DNA from: JBDHWG01 sp039810085
GTDB taxonomy: Bacteria > Chloroflexota > Anaerolineae > Epilineales > JAHCIE01
Length of the DNA stretch: 64,000 bases
Reading direction: 5' to 3'
Assembly: GCA_039810085.1 (NCBI GenBank)
Contig: JBDHWG010000006.1
Coordinates: 62,001-126,000 of the forward strand
Shown: positions 54,253 through 62,450 of the stretch, piece after piece
Position numbering within the stretch: the first letter of the stretch is position 1
How the letters are laid out: every line of letters starts with the position of its first letter
The notes under the pieces: generated by a model
What the model was told of the DNA's origin: nothing
Seen by the model: the letters and a program-made list of their open reading frames with translations, nothing else
Database searches by the model: none
Position numbers and translations under genes: made by a program

Positions 54253-56277
54253 ATGCTTGCGGTTTTAGGTGGTTTCTTTCTTGCGGTGGTGGCCCTTATC
54301 GTCCTCGCCATCATCTTCTCGGGCATCCGCTTCATTCCCAACAATCGAATAGGCATCGTGGAAAAGCGTTTCAGCAGCCGTGGGTCCGTCAAATCGGGCT
54401 TCATCGCCCTCAACGGCGAGGCCGGTTACCAGCCGCAAGTGCTGCGTGGTGGTATCCACTTCCTTCGGCCATTCATGTACAGTGTCCATATCGCGCCACT
54501 GGTGACCATTCCCCAGGGCAAGATCGGCTACGTGTTCGCCCGCGACGGTCAGCCGCTCCAGCCGGGCCAGGCTCTCGCCTCCAACATCCAGGCGTGGGAC
54601 TTCCAGGACGTGACGGGCTTCCTCAACAACGGTGGGCAGCGCGGCCCGCAGCGCCGCATCCTGCGCGAAGGGACGTATGCCATCAACCTGGCCGAGTTCG
54701 TGGTCATTACCGAGGAGAAGGTCTACTACCTCCCGCTCAACCGCGACGAGGAGGGCGTCATCCAGCGCATGGCGCAGGTGATCTCCGACCGCGGCGGCTT
54801 CCGGCCGGTCGTCATCAAGGACACCGACGACACTGTTGGCATCGTCACCGTCCACGACGGCCCATCCCTGGGCGAGGGCGAGATTATCGCTCCGACAGTC
54901 GGCGATAACCCGGCGGGCGCCGACACCTACCACAACAACTTCCAGGACCCTGAGAAGTTCCTGCGCGCCGGTGGCCGACGTGGTCGTCAGCTACAAGTGC
55001 TCGTCGAAGGCACGTACTACATCAACCGCCTGTTCGCCACGGTCGAGATGATCTCGAAGACCATCGTCGAAGTCGGCAACGTCGGTGTGGTCGTGTCCTA
55101 CGCGGGCCAGGCGGGTGAGGACATCTCGGGTGAGGAGTACAAGCACGGTGAGTTGGTCACGCGCGGCGAGCGCGGCGTGTGGAGCACACCATTGATGCCT
55201 GGCAAGTACGCGTTCAACACGTATGCCGGGAAGGTCATCATGGTGCCGACCACCAATATCATCCTGAAGTGGAACAGGAGCGAGACCGGCTCGCACCGCC
55301 TGGACGAGAACCTGTCGGAGGTCTCGCTCATCACCAAAGACGCCTTCGAGCCGTCGCTGCCCCTGTCCGTTGTCGTCCACATCGACTACCGCAAAGCGCC
55401 GCTGGTCATCCAGCGCTTCGGCGACGTCAAGCGCCTCGTCGAGCAGACACTTGACCCTATGGTGTCGGCGTATTTCAAGAACATCGGCCAGACCCGCACC
55501 CTGATTCAGCTCATCCAGGAGCGCAGTGACATTCAACGCCAGTCGAGCTTGGAGATGAAGGAGAAGTTCGCCCACTATAACCTGGAACTGGAGGAAGTCC
55601 TCATCGGCACCCCCGCTTCGTCGGCGGGCGACACCAAGATCGAGAACATCCTCACCCAGCTCCGCGACCGCCAGATCGCCGCTGAGCAGATCGAGACTTA
55701 CGGCCAGCAGGAACGCGCCGCCGTCAAGGAGCGCGAGCTGCGCGAGGCTCAGGCCCGCGCCAAGCAGCAGCAGTTCATCACCGAGTCCGAGCTGAGCATC
55801 ACTGTCCAGAGCAACCAGGGCAAGGCCGAGTACCAGCGTGCCCTGCAGCAAGCAGCCCAAATTCGCGCCCTGGCCGAGGCCGAGGCCGAGAAGGCGGCGC
55901 GCATCGGCATCGGTGAGGCCATCGGCATCGAGGAGAAGGTGCGGGCGTACGGTGGGCCGCAGTACCAGGTGACACAGCAGGTGATGAACCGCTTCGCCGA
56001 GGCTATCCAGCAGGCGGGGGTGGACGTGGTGCCGAAGATCGTCATCAGCGACGGGGCCGGGAATGGCAACGGCCACACCGGCGGGCAGGGCAGCACGTTG
56101 ATGGAAGGCTTGTTGGCGATGCTTCTGTCGGAGCGGATGGGCCAGCCCATTGTCGGCGACGGAGCAGCGCGTCGGCCGGAGGTCGAGGCGCTCAGCGAGC
56201 AGATCCGCAAGGGCCTGCTGGCAAGCACACAGGCTGAAGCCGCTGCGCCACCGGCAGCGGCGACCACCAAGAATTAA
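54253..56277 (+). CDS. SPFH/band 7 (flotillin-like) membrane scaffold protein with N-terminal repeats
   Basis: Protein of 674 residues. An N-terminal membrane helix (LGGFFLAVVALIVLAIIFSG) is followed by three copies of a motif GxxGxQxxxLxxG...: at 55-67, 128-140 and 241-253, the last two inside a longer shared block FQD...FL..GG.RG.Q...L.EGTY.IN (117-145 and 230-258). The SPFH core follows (about 270-470), then an Ala/Glu/Gln-rich coiled coil (about 490-585) and a Gly-rich tail. Band 7 proteins form membrane-associated oligomeric scaffolds. ATG 54253 has AAGGAGG six bases upstream. Longer than typical flotillins (about 450-550). Confidence 0.85.
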   Translation: MLAVLGGFFLAVVALIVLAIIFSGIRFIPNNRIGIVEKRFSSRGSVKSGFIALNGEAGYQPQVLRGGIHFLRPFMYSVHIAPLVTIPQGKIGYVFARDGQPLQPGQALASNIQAWDFQDVTGFLNNGGQRGPQRRILREGTYAINLAEFVVITEEKVYYLPLNRDEEGVIQRMAQVISDRGGFRPVVIKDTDDTVGIVTVHDGPSLGEGEIIAPTVGDNPAGADTYHNNFQDPEKFLRAGGRRGRQLQVLVEGTYYINRLFATVEMISKTIVEVGNVGVVVSYAGQAGEDISGEEYKHGELVTRGERGVWSTPLMPGKYAFNTYAGKVIMVPTTNIILKWNRSETGSHRLDENLSEVSLITKDAFEPSLPLSVVVHIDYRKAPLVIQRFGDVKRLVEQTLDPMVSAYFKNIGQTRTLIQLIQERSDIQRQSSLEMKEKFAHYNLELEEVLIGTPASSAGDTKIENILTQLRDRQIAAEQIETYGQQERAAVKERELREAQARAKQQQFITESELSITVQSNQGKAEYQRALQQAAQIRALAEAEAEKAARIGIGEAIGIEEKVRAYGGPQYQVTQQVMNRFAEAIQQAGVDVVPKIVISDGAGNGNGHTGGQGSTLMEGLLAMLLSERMGQPIVGDGAARRPEVEALSEQIRKGLLASTQAEAAAPPAAATTKN

Positions 56278-56294
56278 GGTTTCAGACCCGATTA

Positions 56295-56327
56295 CAAGGG
56301 GCGCACGATATCCGCGTGCGCCCCTTG
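56295..56327 (+). terminator. Hairpin between the SPFH and DUF4058 genes
   Basis: Perfect 13-base stem CAAGGGGCGCACG / CGTGCGCCCCTTG, seven-base loop, between convergent genes. No long T-tract on either side, but position fits a transcript end. Confidence 0.65.
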
Positions 56328-56349
56328 CGTTCAAGACGGTGACGACGGC

Positions 56350-57129
56350 TCATTTCACCAAGAGTTGAGCAGCCCATGCTGCCTCAGCTTCAGTGAGAGG
56401 TGGCTCGACGGGGCGTTGATAGTCAAGGGCATAGTCATAGCCGCTCCGATCATACACCGTCGTAAATACTTGTTGAAGATCGAGAGCCACTTCTGGGTCA
56501 TTCTCAGCCAACGGCACCGAGATGGTGGGCAGACGATGGCGCAGCGTCCAGGGGAACACCTCTGCATTCGGACGCTGCTGAACACGAGACACGAACACAT
56601 AGAAGTGGGCCGGCGGCAAGGGGTCAATCGTGGGCAGCCGCTCGCCCACGCGTAGTAAGTCCAGCTCAACCAGATGGGTCGAACTCCCTAATATTGTGTC
56701 GCGCTTATTCAAGTATTCGCGTCGCCCGTCGCTTCCGAAGCGTTTGTTGCTGGGTGAAAGGACTTCGATCACTGTGATCACCTCGGCCTGGTCACGTGTC
56801 GATATGGTCAGGAAAGCTTCGCGCCTACGCTCAGGGACGGGCAACGCGAGAATGACCGGCTGTACCTCCGCAGCTGTGACGGCATGACTGGCGTCGCCAG
56901 CAAGCCCCATTCCTTCGGGTGGCTCAAGCAATGCCACATCAGGCTGAATCACCCGCGATTGGCCCCACGACGCATGCTCAAGATAGATACGAAGTTCAAC
57001 CTTGACAACGTAGCGCGGGCGAAGGCGGGCGGTCAGCGTTTCGCGGAGGCCCGAAATGAATTCGTGGTGAAAGTCCTCCCACGCCTGACTTTCGATGAAC
57101 GGGTCCATCCCAGGAAAGGGTGATGGCAT
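56350..57129 (-). CDS. DUF4058-family protein
   Basis: Protein of 259 residues beginning MPSPFPGMDPFIES, the hallmark of DUF4058, with RDQAEVITVIEVLSPSNKRFG in the middle, a pattern reminiscent of restriction-endonuclease-like (PD-(D/E)xK) folds (IEVLSPSNK). The function of this family, common in cyanobacteria, planctomycetes and Chloroflexi, is unknown. ATG 57129 follows GGAGGAGG and gives the family start; a TTG two codons earlier overlaps the ribosome binding site. It is 24 bases downstream of the hydrolase gene on the same strand, so they are likely co-transcribed. Confidence 0.83.
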   Translation of the reverse strand: MPSPFPGMDPFIESQAWEDFHHEFISGLRETLTARLRPRYVVKVELRIYLEHASWGQSRVIQPDVALLEPPEGMGLAGDASHAVTAAEVQPVILALPVPERRREAFLTISTRDQAEVITVIEVLSPSNKRFGSDGRREYLNKRDTILGSSTHLVELDLLRVGERLPTIDPLPPAHFYVFVSRVQQRPNAEVFPWTLRHRLPTISVPLAENDPEVALDLQQVFTTVYDRSGYDYALDYQRPVEPPLTEAEAAWAAQLLVK

Positions 57130-57153
57130 GCTCAACCTCCTCCGTGCCAGGCT

Positions 57154-58206
57154 CTACTCGACTGAGCCGAGGAAGCCGAAGAATAGAGCACTCCAGCGCT
57201 CGGCGGCATCGACGATGGGGCCGTGGCCCGAACCTTCGAACATCTCCATCTGCACCCGACCGCCAGCGGCCTGGTAACGCTCAAGGATAGTGCGAATCTG
57301 CGTGACCATCGGCTGCGGCGGGAAGACGTCGTCGCCGGGCCATCCCGGTACGACGCCCATCTTGCCTAGCGTACCCATGTCCCAGGCCGACCCATCAGCC
57401 ACCACGATGTCATTGGTGCCATGCGTCCACAGAATAGGCGGCTTCGGGTCAATATCAACGATGGCGGACCAGTTGCAGTACTTGCCCGACAGGGCGTTGA
57501 GGATACCCCGTGTGCCCGGCGCAACACCCGGCCAGTTCTGTGAGGCTACGAAATCCCCAGGATAGCCGTCCTCCCCCGTGACAGACTTCAGAATCTCATC
57601 CACGAGCATGTCCTCGCGGTCTGGTGGCTCTTCATGAGTGGGTGACCAATACGACGAGCGCATAACGTTGCGCGGCGACATGGGCGACTCGGCCGAGCGG
57701 TCCTTGCTCGCCAGCCGCTGGACAAATTCCGGCGCGCCAACGCCGCCGCCCGAACCGGCGTAGTCCGGAAAACAGGGGCTACCGTCGGCCTTGACGCCGC
57801 CAAAGCCATACGGCGAAACAGGATCGACAAACGTCAGCGACGCAACCGGCCGATCCATGGCATACGCGGCGATAGCAGCCCCACCCGTCGACCAGCCGAC
57901 CAGGTGTACCGGGCGCTCGATGCCGAGGCGCCGAACAAGGGAGTAGGTATCGTCGGCCCAATCCCGCAGCCCGCGCGTCGCATCAATCGGCTTAGGCTCG
58001 CTGTCGCCAAACCCGCGCATATCTGGGGCGATGCAGCGATAGCGCGCCGGAGCGCCGGGGAAGAGGTGCTCGTAGAAACGGCCGGTCGCCAGGTTGCCGT
58101 GAATGAATACAATCGGGATGCCATCTTCAGGCCCCGACTCGATGTAGTGCATACGCAGACGCTCGGTGGTGACAATGTGCGAGCGCACGCCAGACGGCAG
58201 GTCCAT
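57154..58206 (-). CDS. Alpha/beta-fold hydrolase
   Basis: Protein of 350 residues of the alpha/beta hydrolase superfamily. Oxyanion motif IVFIHGNLATGRFY, then DMRGFGDSEPKP, nucleophile elbow LVGWSTGGAAIAAY with Ser, catalytic His in MFEGSGHGPIVDAAE near the end, and an acidic residue in LWTHGTNDIVVAD. The cap segment is long (about 140-260). It might be an esterase, lactonase or C-C hydrolase; the Ser nucleophile rules out haloalkane dehalogenase or epoxide hydrolase chemistry. ATG 58206 has AGGAGG six bases upstream. Confidence 0.88.
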   Translation of the reverse strand: MDLPSGVRSHIVTTERLRMHYIESGPEDGIPIVFIHGNLATGRFYEHLFPGAPARYRCIAPDMRGFGDSEPKPIDATRGLRDWADDTYSLVRRLGIERPVHLVGWSTGGAAIAAYAMDRPVASLTFVDPVSPYGFGGVKADGSPCFPDYAGSGGGVGAPEFVQRLASKDRSAESPMSPRNVMRSSYWSPTHEEPPDREDMLVDEILKSVTGEDGYPGDFVASQNWPGVAPGTRGILNALSGKYCNWSAIVDIDPKPPILWTHGTNDIVVADGSAWDMGTLGKMGVVPGWPGDDVFPPQPMVTQIRTILERYQAAGGRVQMEMFEGSGHGPIVDAAERWSALFFGFLGSVE

Positions 58207-58284
58207 GTGTAGCCTCCTGTAGAGAGTGTGCGGCGTATTATAGCTGTGGCGGTCTACAAAGTCATCCTGGCGTCCAAGACAGTC

Positions 58285-58290
58285 TATAAT
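58285..58290 (+). promoter_or_regulatory. -10 element upstream of the GH3 gene
   Basis: TATAAT at 58285-58290, 40 bases before the ATG. No good -35 hexamer at 16-18 bases, so an activator may be needed. Confidence 0.4.
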
Positions 58291-58330
58291 ATGGTGTCTA
58301 GCTTTGAGACATCGGAGGACCTGAACACCT

Positions 58331-60472
58331 ATGACAGCCCCTAGCCCTGACTCGCCCCGCTACCTCGACTTTCGCGCCCCCCTTGGCGTGCGCGTGAGCG
58401 ACCTTCTCTCCCGCATGACCCTTGAGGAGAAGATTGCCCAGCTCAACAACGCGGCGCCGGCCATCCAACGCCTGGGCGTTCCGGCCTACAACTATTGGAG
58501 CGAGGCGCTGCATGGCGTGGCGCGCAACGGGCGGGCGACGGTATTTCCCCAGGCCATCGGCATGGCCGCGACGTGGGACCCGTCCCTCATCCTACGCGTC
58601 GCGTCGGCCATCGCTGAGGAAGGGCGGGCGAAGTACCATGCGGCGCTGCGGCAGAAGGGCAGCGCGGGTTGGTACCAGGGCCTTACGTTCTGGAGCCCCA
58701 ACATCAACATCTTCCGCGACCCGCGCTGGGGGCGCGGTCAGGAGACGTGGGGCGAGGACCCGTTCCTGACGGGCACGTTGGGAACGGCTTTCGTGCGCGG
58801 CCTGCAAGGGGGCGATCCCAACTATCTCAAGGCCGCCGCGTGCGCCAAGCACTTCGCCGTCCATAGCGGCCCAGAGGCGCTACGCCACGGCTTCGACGCG
58901 CAAGTCTCGCCCCGCGACCTGCGCGACACCTACCTACCCGCCTTCGAGATGGTGGTGCGCGAGGGCCAGGTCGAGGCGGTCATGGGCGCATACAACCGCG
59001 TCAACGGCGAGCCGTGCTGCGCCAGTCAGCTCTTGCTGGTGGACATTCTGCGCGGCGAGTGGGGCTTCCAGGGCCACGTCGTCTCGGACTGCGGCGCGCT
59101 CGACGACATTCACCTCCACCACAAGGTCACGGCTGACGCCGTCGAGACCGTCGCCCTCGCCTTGAAGCGGGGCTGCGACCTGTGCTGCGGCACGACGTAC
59201 GCCCACGCGAAGGAGGCCGTCGACCGCGGCCTTATCACTGAGGAGGACATCGACCGCGCCCTCGGCCGCCTGCTAACGACCCGTTTCAAGCTGGGCATGT
59301 TCGACCCGCCGCAGGAAGTCGAATGGGCCGACACCCCGATGAGCGTCGTCGGCAGCGAGGCCCACCGTCAACTTGCTTACGAGACGGCGCTCAAGTCGGT
59401 CGTCCTGCTCAAGAACCAGGACAACTTCCTGCCCCTGACGGACCGCATTCGGAGTCTCCACGTCGTAGGCCCGACGGCGACGAGTGTCGAGGTGCTATTG
59501 GGCAACTACTACGGCCTGAGCGACCACCTGACGACGCTGCTCGAGGGCGTGGTCGGTCGGCTGCCGGAGGGGACGGGCCTCGCCTACCGCATGGGCGCCA
59601 ATCTGATCCACCCGAACGCCAACGCCCACGACTGGCTCTACCAGGAAGTCGCTAGCTCGGACGCTGTGATTGCCTGCGTCGGTCTGTCACCGCAGTTGGA
59701 GGGCGAAGAGGGTGACGCCATCGAGTCGGCGGCGAACGGCGACCGCGTGGATATCGGTCTGCCCGCCGTCCAGGTGGAGTTCGTCAAGCGGCTGGCCGCG
59801 ACCGGCGCGAAGATCGTCCTCGTCGTAACAGGCGGCGGGCCGATTGCGCTCGGCGAGGTGGCCGACCTCGTCCAAGCTATCCTCTTTGTCTGGTATCCAG
59901 GCCAGGAAGGAGGCCGCGCCGCCGCCGACATCCTGTTTGGCGCCGCCTCACCGTCGGGCAAGCTGCCGGTGACGTTCCCGGAGTCCCTCGACCAGCTTCC
60001 GCCGTTCGAAGACTACAGCATGGCGGGCCGGACGTATCGCTACATGGACGCCGAACCGCTGTACCCGTTCGGCTTTGGCCTGAGCTACACCACCTTCGCC
60101 TATTCGGATCTCAAGCTATCCCACGCGACGATTAACGCGGGCCAGAGGCTCAGCTTCCTGTTCACCCTGACCAACACCGGCGCAGTCGAAGCCGAGGAGG
60201 TGGCCCAGGTCTACCTGAGCGACCTGGCGGCGTCCGTGGTCGTTCCTCACCACAAGCTCGTCGGCTTCCAGCGCCTGCGCCTCGCGCCGGGTGAGAGCCA
60301 GACAGTCTCGTTCACGCTGACGCCGGACATGATGATGCTGGTGGACGACGCGGGCAAGCGCAAACTGGAACCGGGCCGCTTCCGCGTGACAGTTGGCGGC
60401 TGCTCACCTGGCCCGCGCGGTCAGGTTCTCGGCGCACCTCAGCCGCTTCAGGCTGAATTCAGCGTCGTTTGA
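58331..60472 (+). CDS. Glycoside hydrolase family 3 beta-glycosidase
   Basis: Protein of 713 residues: N-terminal (beta/alpha)8 domain, alpha/beta sandwich domain, and a C-terminal fibronectin-III-like domain (QRLSFLFTLTNTGAVEAEEV). The nucleophile Asp is in GHVVSDCGALDDIHLHHKV; FWSPNINIFRDPRWGRGQE and TWGEDPFLTG are typical of the beta-xylosidase/alpha-arabinosidase branch. No signal peptide, so it acts on imported oligosaccharides. Only a -10 box is visible upstream. Exact sugar specificity cannot be assigned; beta-xylosidase or beta-glucosidase most likely. Confidence 0.93.
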   Translation: MTAPSPDSPRYLDFRAPLGVRVSDLLSRMTLEEKIAQLNNAAPAIQRLGVPAYNYWSEALHGVARNGRATVFPQAIGMAATWDPSLILRVASAIAEEGRAKYHAALRQKGSAGWYQGLTFWSPNINIFRDPRWGRGQETWGEDPFLTGTLGTAFVRGLQGGDPNYLKAAACAKHFAVHSGPEALRHGFDAQVSPRDLRDTYLPAFEMVVREGQVEAVMGAYNRVNGEPCCASQLLLVDILRGEWGFQGHVVSDCGALDDIHLHHKVTADAVETVALALKRGCDLCCGTTYAHAKEAVDRGLITEEDIDRALGRLLTTRFKLGMFDPPQEVEWADTPMSVVGSEAHRQLAYETALKSVVLLKNQDNFLPLTDRIRSLHVVGPTATSVEVLLGNYYGLSDHLTTLLEGVVGRLPEGTGLAYRMGANLIHPNANAHDWLYQEVASSDAVIACVGLSPQLEGEEGDAIESAANGDRVDIGLPAVQVEFVKRLAATGAKIVLVVTGGGPIALGEVADLVQAILFVWYPGQEGGRAAADILFGAASPSGKLPVTFPESLDQLPPFEDYSMAGRTYRYMDAEPLYPFGFGLSYTTFAYSDLKLSHATINAGQRLSFLFTLTNTGAVEAEEVAQVYLSDLAASVVVPHHKLVGFQRLRLAPGESQTVSFTLTPDMMMLVDDAGKRKLEPGRFRVTVGGCSPGPRGQVLGAPQPLQAEFSVV

Positions 60473-60511
60473 AACTTGTCTATGGTCGTTGATGGTTGAG
60501 GAGATCTAGCG

Positions 60512-62029
60512 ATGGTTGAACACGTTGATGTATTAGTCGTCGGGGCGGGGCTATCGGGTGTCGCAGCGGGCTACTACTTGCAAACGCGCTGCCCGACGAA
60601 GAGTTATGTCATTCTCGAAGGCCGCGACCAGATGGGCGGAACGTGGGACCTGTTCCGCTATCCCGGCGTCCGCTCCGACTCCGAGATGTACACGCTCGGC
60701 TTCACGTTCCGCCCCTGGCGCGGCGAGAAGGCCATCGCCGACGGCCCGTCCATCCTCCAGTACATTCGTGAGACGGCACAGCACTACGGCATCGACCGCA
60801 AGATCCGCTACGGGCATCGCGTGCGGCGAGCGTCCTGGTCCTCAACCGACTCACTATGGACCGTCGAAGTGGAGCGCGGGCCGAATCAGGAACTCGTGCG
60901 CTTCACGTGCAATTTCCTGTTCATGTGTACCGGCTACTACAACTACGCCGAGGGCTACACGCCCGACTGGCCGGGTGTGGAGCGATTCAAGGGGCGCATC
61001 GTTCACCCGCAGCACTGGCCGATGGACTTGGACTATACAGGACAGAAGGTGGTTGTCATTGGTAGTGGGGCAACCGCTGTTACGCTCGTGCCGACCATGG
61101 CCGAGCAGGCCGCCCACGTGACGATGCTCCAGCGCTCGCCGACGTACATCGTCTCGCGGCCATCGCGGGACGAGGTCGCCAACTGGATGTATCAGCGCCT
61201 GCCCACGCGGCTTGCGTACGAAATCACGCGCTGGAAGTCGGTGCTGATTGGGATGTACTTCTACCTTCTGGCGCGCTGGAAGCCCGAACAGACCAAGCGG
61301 GCTATCGTCCGCATGGCGCGGGAGCAGCTCGGCCCACACTACGACGTGGAGACGCACTTCACCCCGCGCTACAACCCCTGGGATCAGCGGCTCTGCCTCG
61401 CCCCGGACGGCGACTTCTTCGCCGCCATCCGCTCTGGCAAGGTCTCGGTGGTCACGGACCAGATCGAGACGTTCACCGAGATGGGCATCCGCCTGCGCTC
61501 CGGCCAGGAGCTGCCCGCCGATCTGATCGTGACGGCGACGGGTCTGAAGATGGAGATCATGAGCGGCGTGCAGCTCGTCGTGGACGGTGTCCCTGTGGAC
61601 TTCGGCAAGGAGTACACCTACAAGGGAATGATGTACAGCGACATCCCGAACCTGGCGTCGGTGATGGGCTACACGAATGCGTCGTGGACGTTGAAGTGTG
61701 AGCTGACGTGCGCCTACGTCTGCCGCCTGCTGAATTACATGGACGGCCACGGCTACACGCAGTGCATGCCGCGTTTGCATGACCCGTCGGTCACGCCGGA
61801 GCCACTGTTGAGCTTTACCTCCGGCTACGTGCTCCGCGCCAGCGACAGGCTCCCGCGCCAGGGGTCGAAGCGCCCGTGGAAGCTCCACCAGAACTACCTT
61901 CTCGATCTGATGACCCTGCGCATTGGCCGCCTCCGCGACAACGCGATGCAGTTCCAGAAGCGGGAACGGCAAGCGCCGCCGACACCGCAGGGCAGTGCCG
62001 CCTTACATACAGACGCACAAGCGCGTTGA
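60512..62029 (+). CDS. Flavin monooxygenase of the Baeyer-Villiger type
   Basis: FAD- and NADPH-dependent monooxygenase of 505 residues. The FAD Rossmann motif is VLVVGAGLSGVAAGYYLQ; the Baeyer-Villiger fingerprint FxGxxxHxxxWP is intact in FKGRIVHPQHWP; the NADPH Rossmann motif is VVVIGSGATAVTLVP. DQMGGTWDLFRYPGVRSDSE is also typical. Such enzymes insert oxygen into ketones or oxidise heteroatoms. ATG 60512 has GAGGAGATC upstream. It follows the GH3 gene by 39 bases; a functional link is not obvious. Confidence 0.93.
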   Translation: MVEHVDVLVVGAGLSGVAAGYYLQTRCPTKSYVILEGRDQMGGTWDLFRYPGVRSDSEMYTLGFTFRPWRGEKAIADGPSILQYIRETAQHYGIDRKIRYGHRVRRASWSSTDSLWTVEVERGPNQELVRFTCNFLFMCTGYYNYAEGYTPDWPGVERFKGRIVHPQHWPMDLDYTGQKVVVIGSGATAVTLVPTMAEQAAHVTMLQRSPTYIVSRPSRDEVANWMYQRLPTRLAYEITRWKSVLIGMYFYLLARWKPEQTKRAIVRMAREQLGPHYDVETHFTPRYNPWDQRLCLAPDGDFFAAIRSGKVSVVTDQIETFTEMGIRLRSGQELPADLIVTATGLKMEIMSGVQLVVDGVPVDFGKEYTYKGMMYSDIPNLASVMGYTNASWTLKCELTCAYVCRLLNYMDGHGYTQCMPRLHDPSVTPEPLLSFTSGYVLRASDRLPRQGSKRPWKLHQNYLLDLMTLRIGRLRDNAMQFQKRERQAPPTPQGSAALHTDAQAR

Positions 62030-62076
62030 CGATAGAGCTTACGGGGTGGGCGAGTCGTTGGACCACAAAAAGCTCT

Positions 62077-62290
62077 GAAAGGATGCGAAAGACGCGAAAG
62101 GACTCGCCGCAGCGATACCCTCTCCTGAAAATACGCCTGGGCTGTCATGCCGACGAAGGAGGCATCTGGGCTGCCGCAGTCCAGACTCCTCGCTCCGCTC
62201 GGAGTGACAGCGATTTTCATTCGACCGCCGGTGAACGCAAGTTCATGGCTAACTTTCGCGTTTTTCGCGGGCTTTCGTGGCCTTCGCGGT
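62077..62290. repeat. Outer arms of a nested intergenic repeat (GCGAAAGACGCGAAAG type)
   Basis: The 420-base gap between the monooxygenase and AOR genes has no gene. GAAAGGATGCGAAAGACGCG at 62077-62096 is matched by inverted GCGTTTTTCGCGGGCTTTCG near 62258-62277. These are fragments of the widespread ACGCGAAAG intergenic repeat, and they enclose a second palindromic element. Confidence 0.55.
62141..62211. repeat. Palindromic intergenic repeat nested in the outer arms
   Basis: GCTGTCATGCCGACGAAGGA (62141-62160) and CTCCGCTCGGAGTGACAGC-type right arm (to 62211) are inverted copies of the TGTCAnnCCGAGCG family, related to the element at 39984-40047. Confidence 0.6.
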
Positions 62291-62354
62291 CCGGAGGCCC
62301 ATCCGGCGCGTAAGTCCTAATCCGTGAGAGGCTCCACGGCAAGGAGAACGGCGG

Positions 62355-62380
62355 CGGCGGGTGATGCGCATCACCCGCCG
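62355..62380 (-). terminator. Perfect palindrome downstream of the AOR gene
   Basis: Perfect 26-base palindrome with arm CGGCGGGTGATGC. It lies 70 bases past the AOR stop (minus strand) and shares its 10-base stem with the hairpin at the end of pdxT. Confidence 0.5.
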
Positions 62381-62450
62381 TTGCTCTTCCAAACAGTCCG
62401 AAGGACTTTGCTCCCTTAGCGCCACGGCTTTAGCCTGGCGCCCACTGCGG

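Noticed and set aside
57154..58206. Haloalkane dehalogenase or epoxide hydrolase
   Set aside because: The nucleophile elbow carries Ser (GWSTGG) rather than Asp, so only a general alpha/beta hydrolase call is supported.
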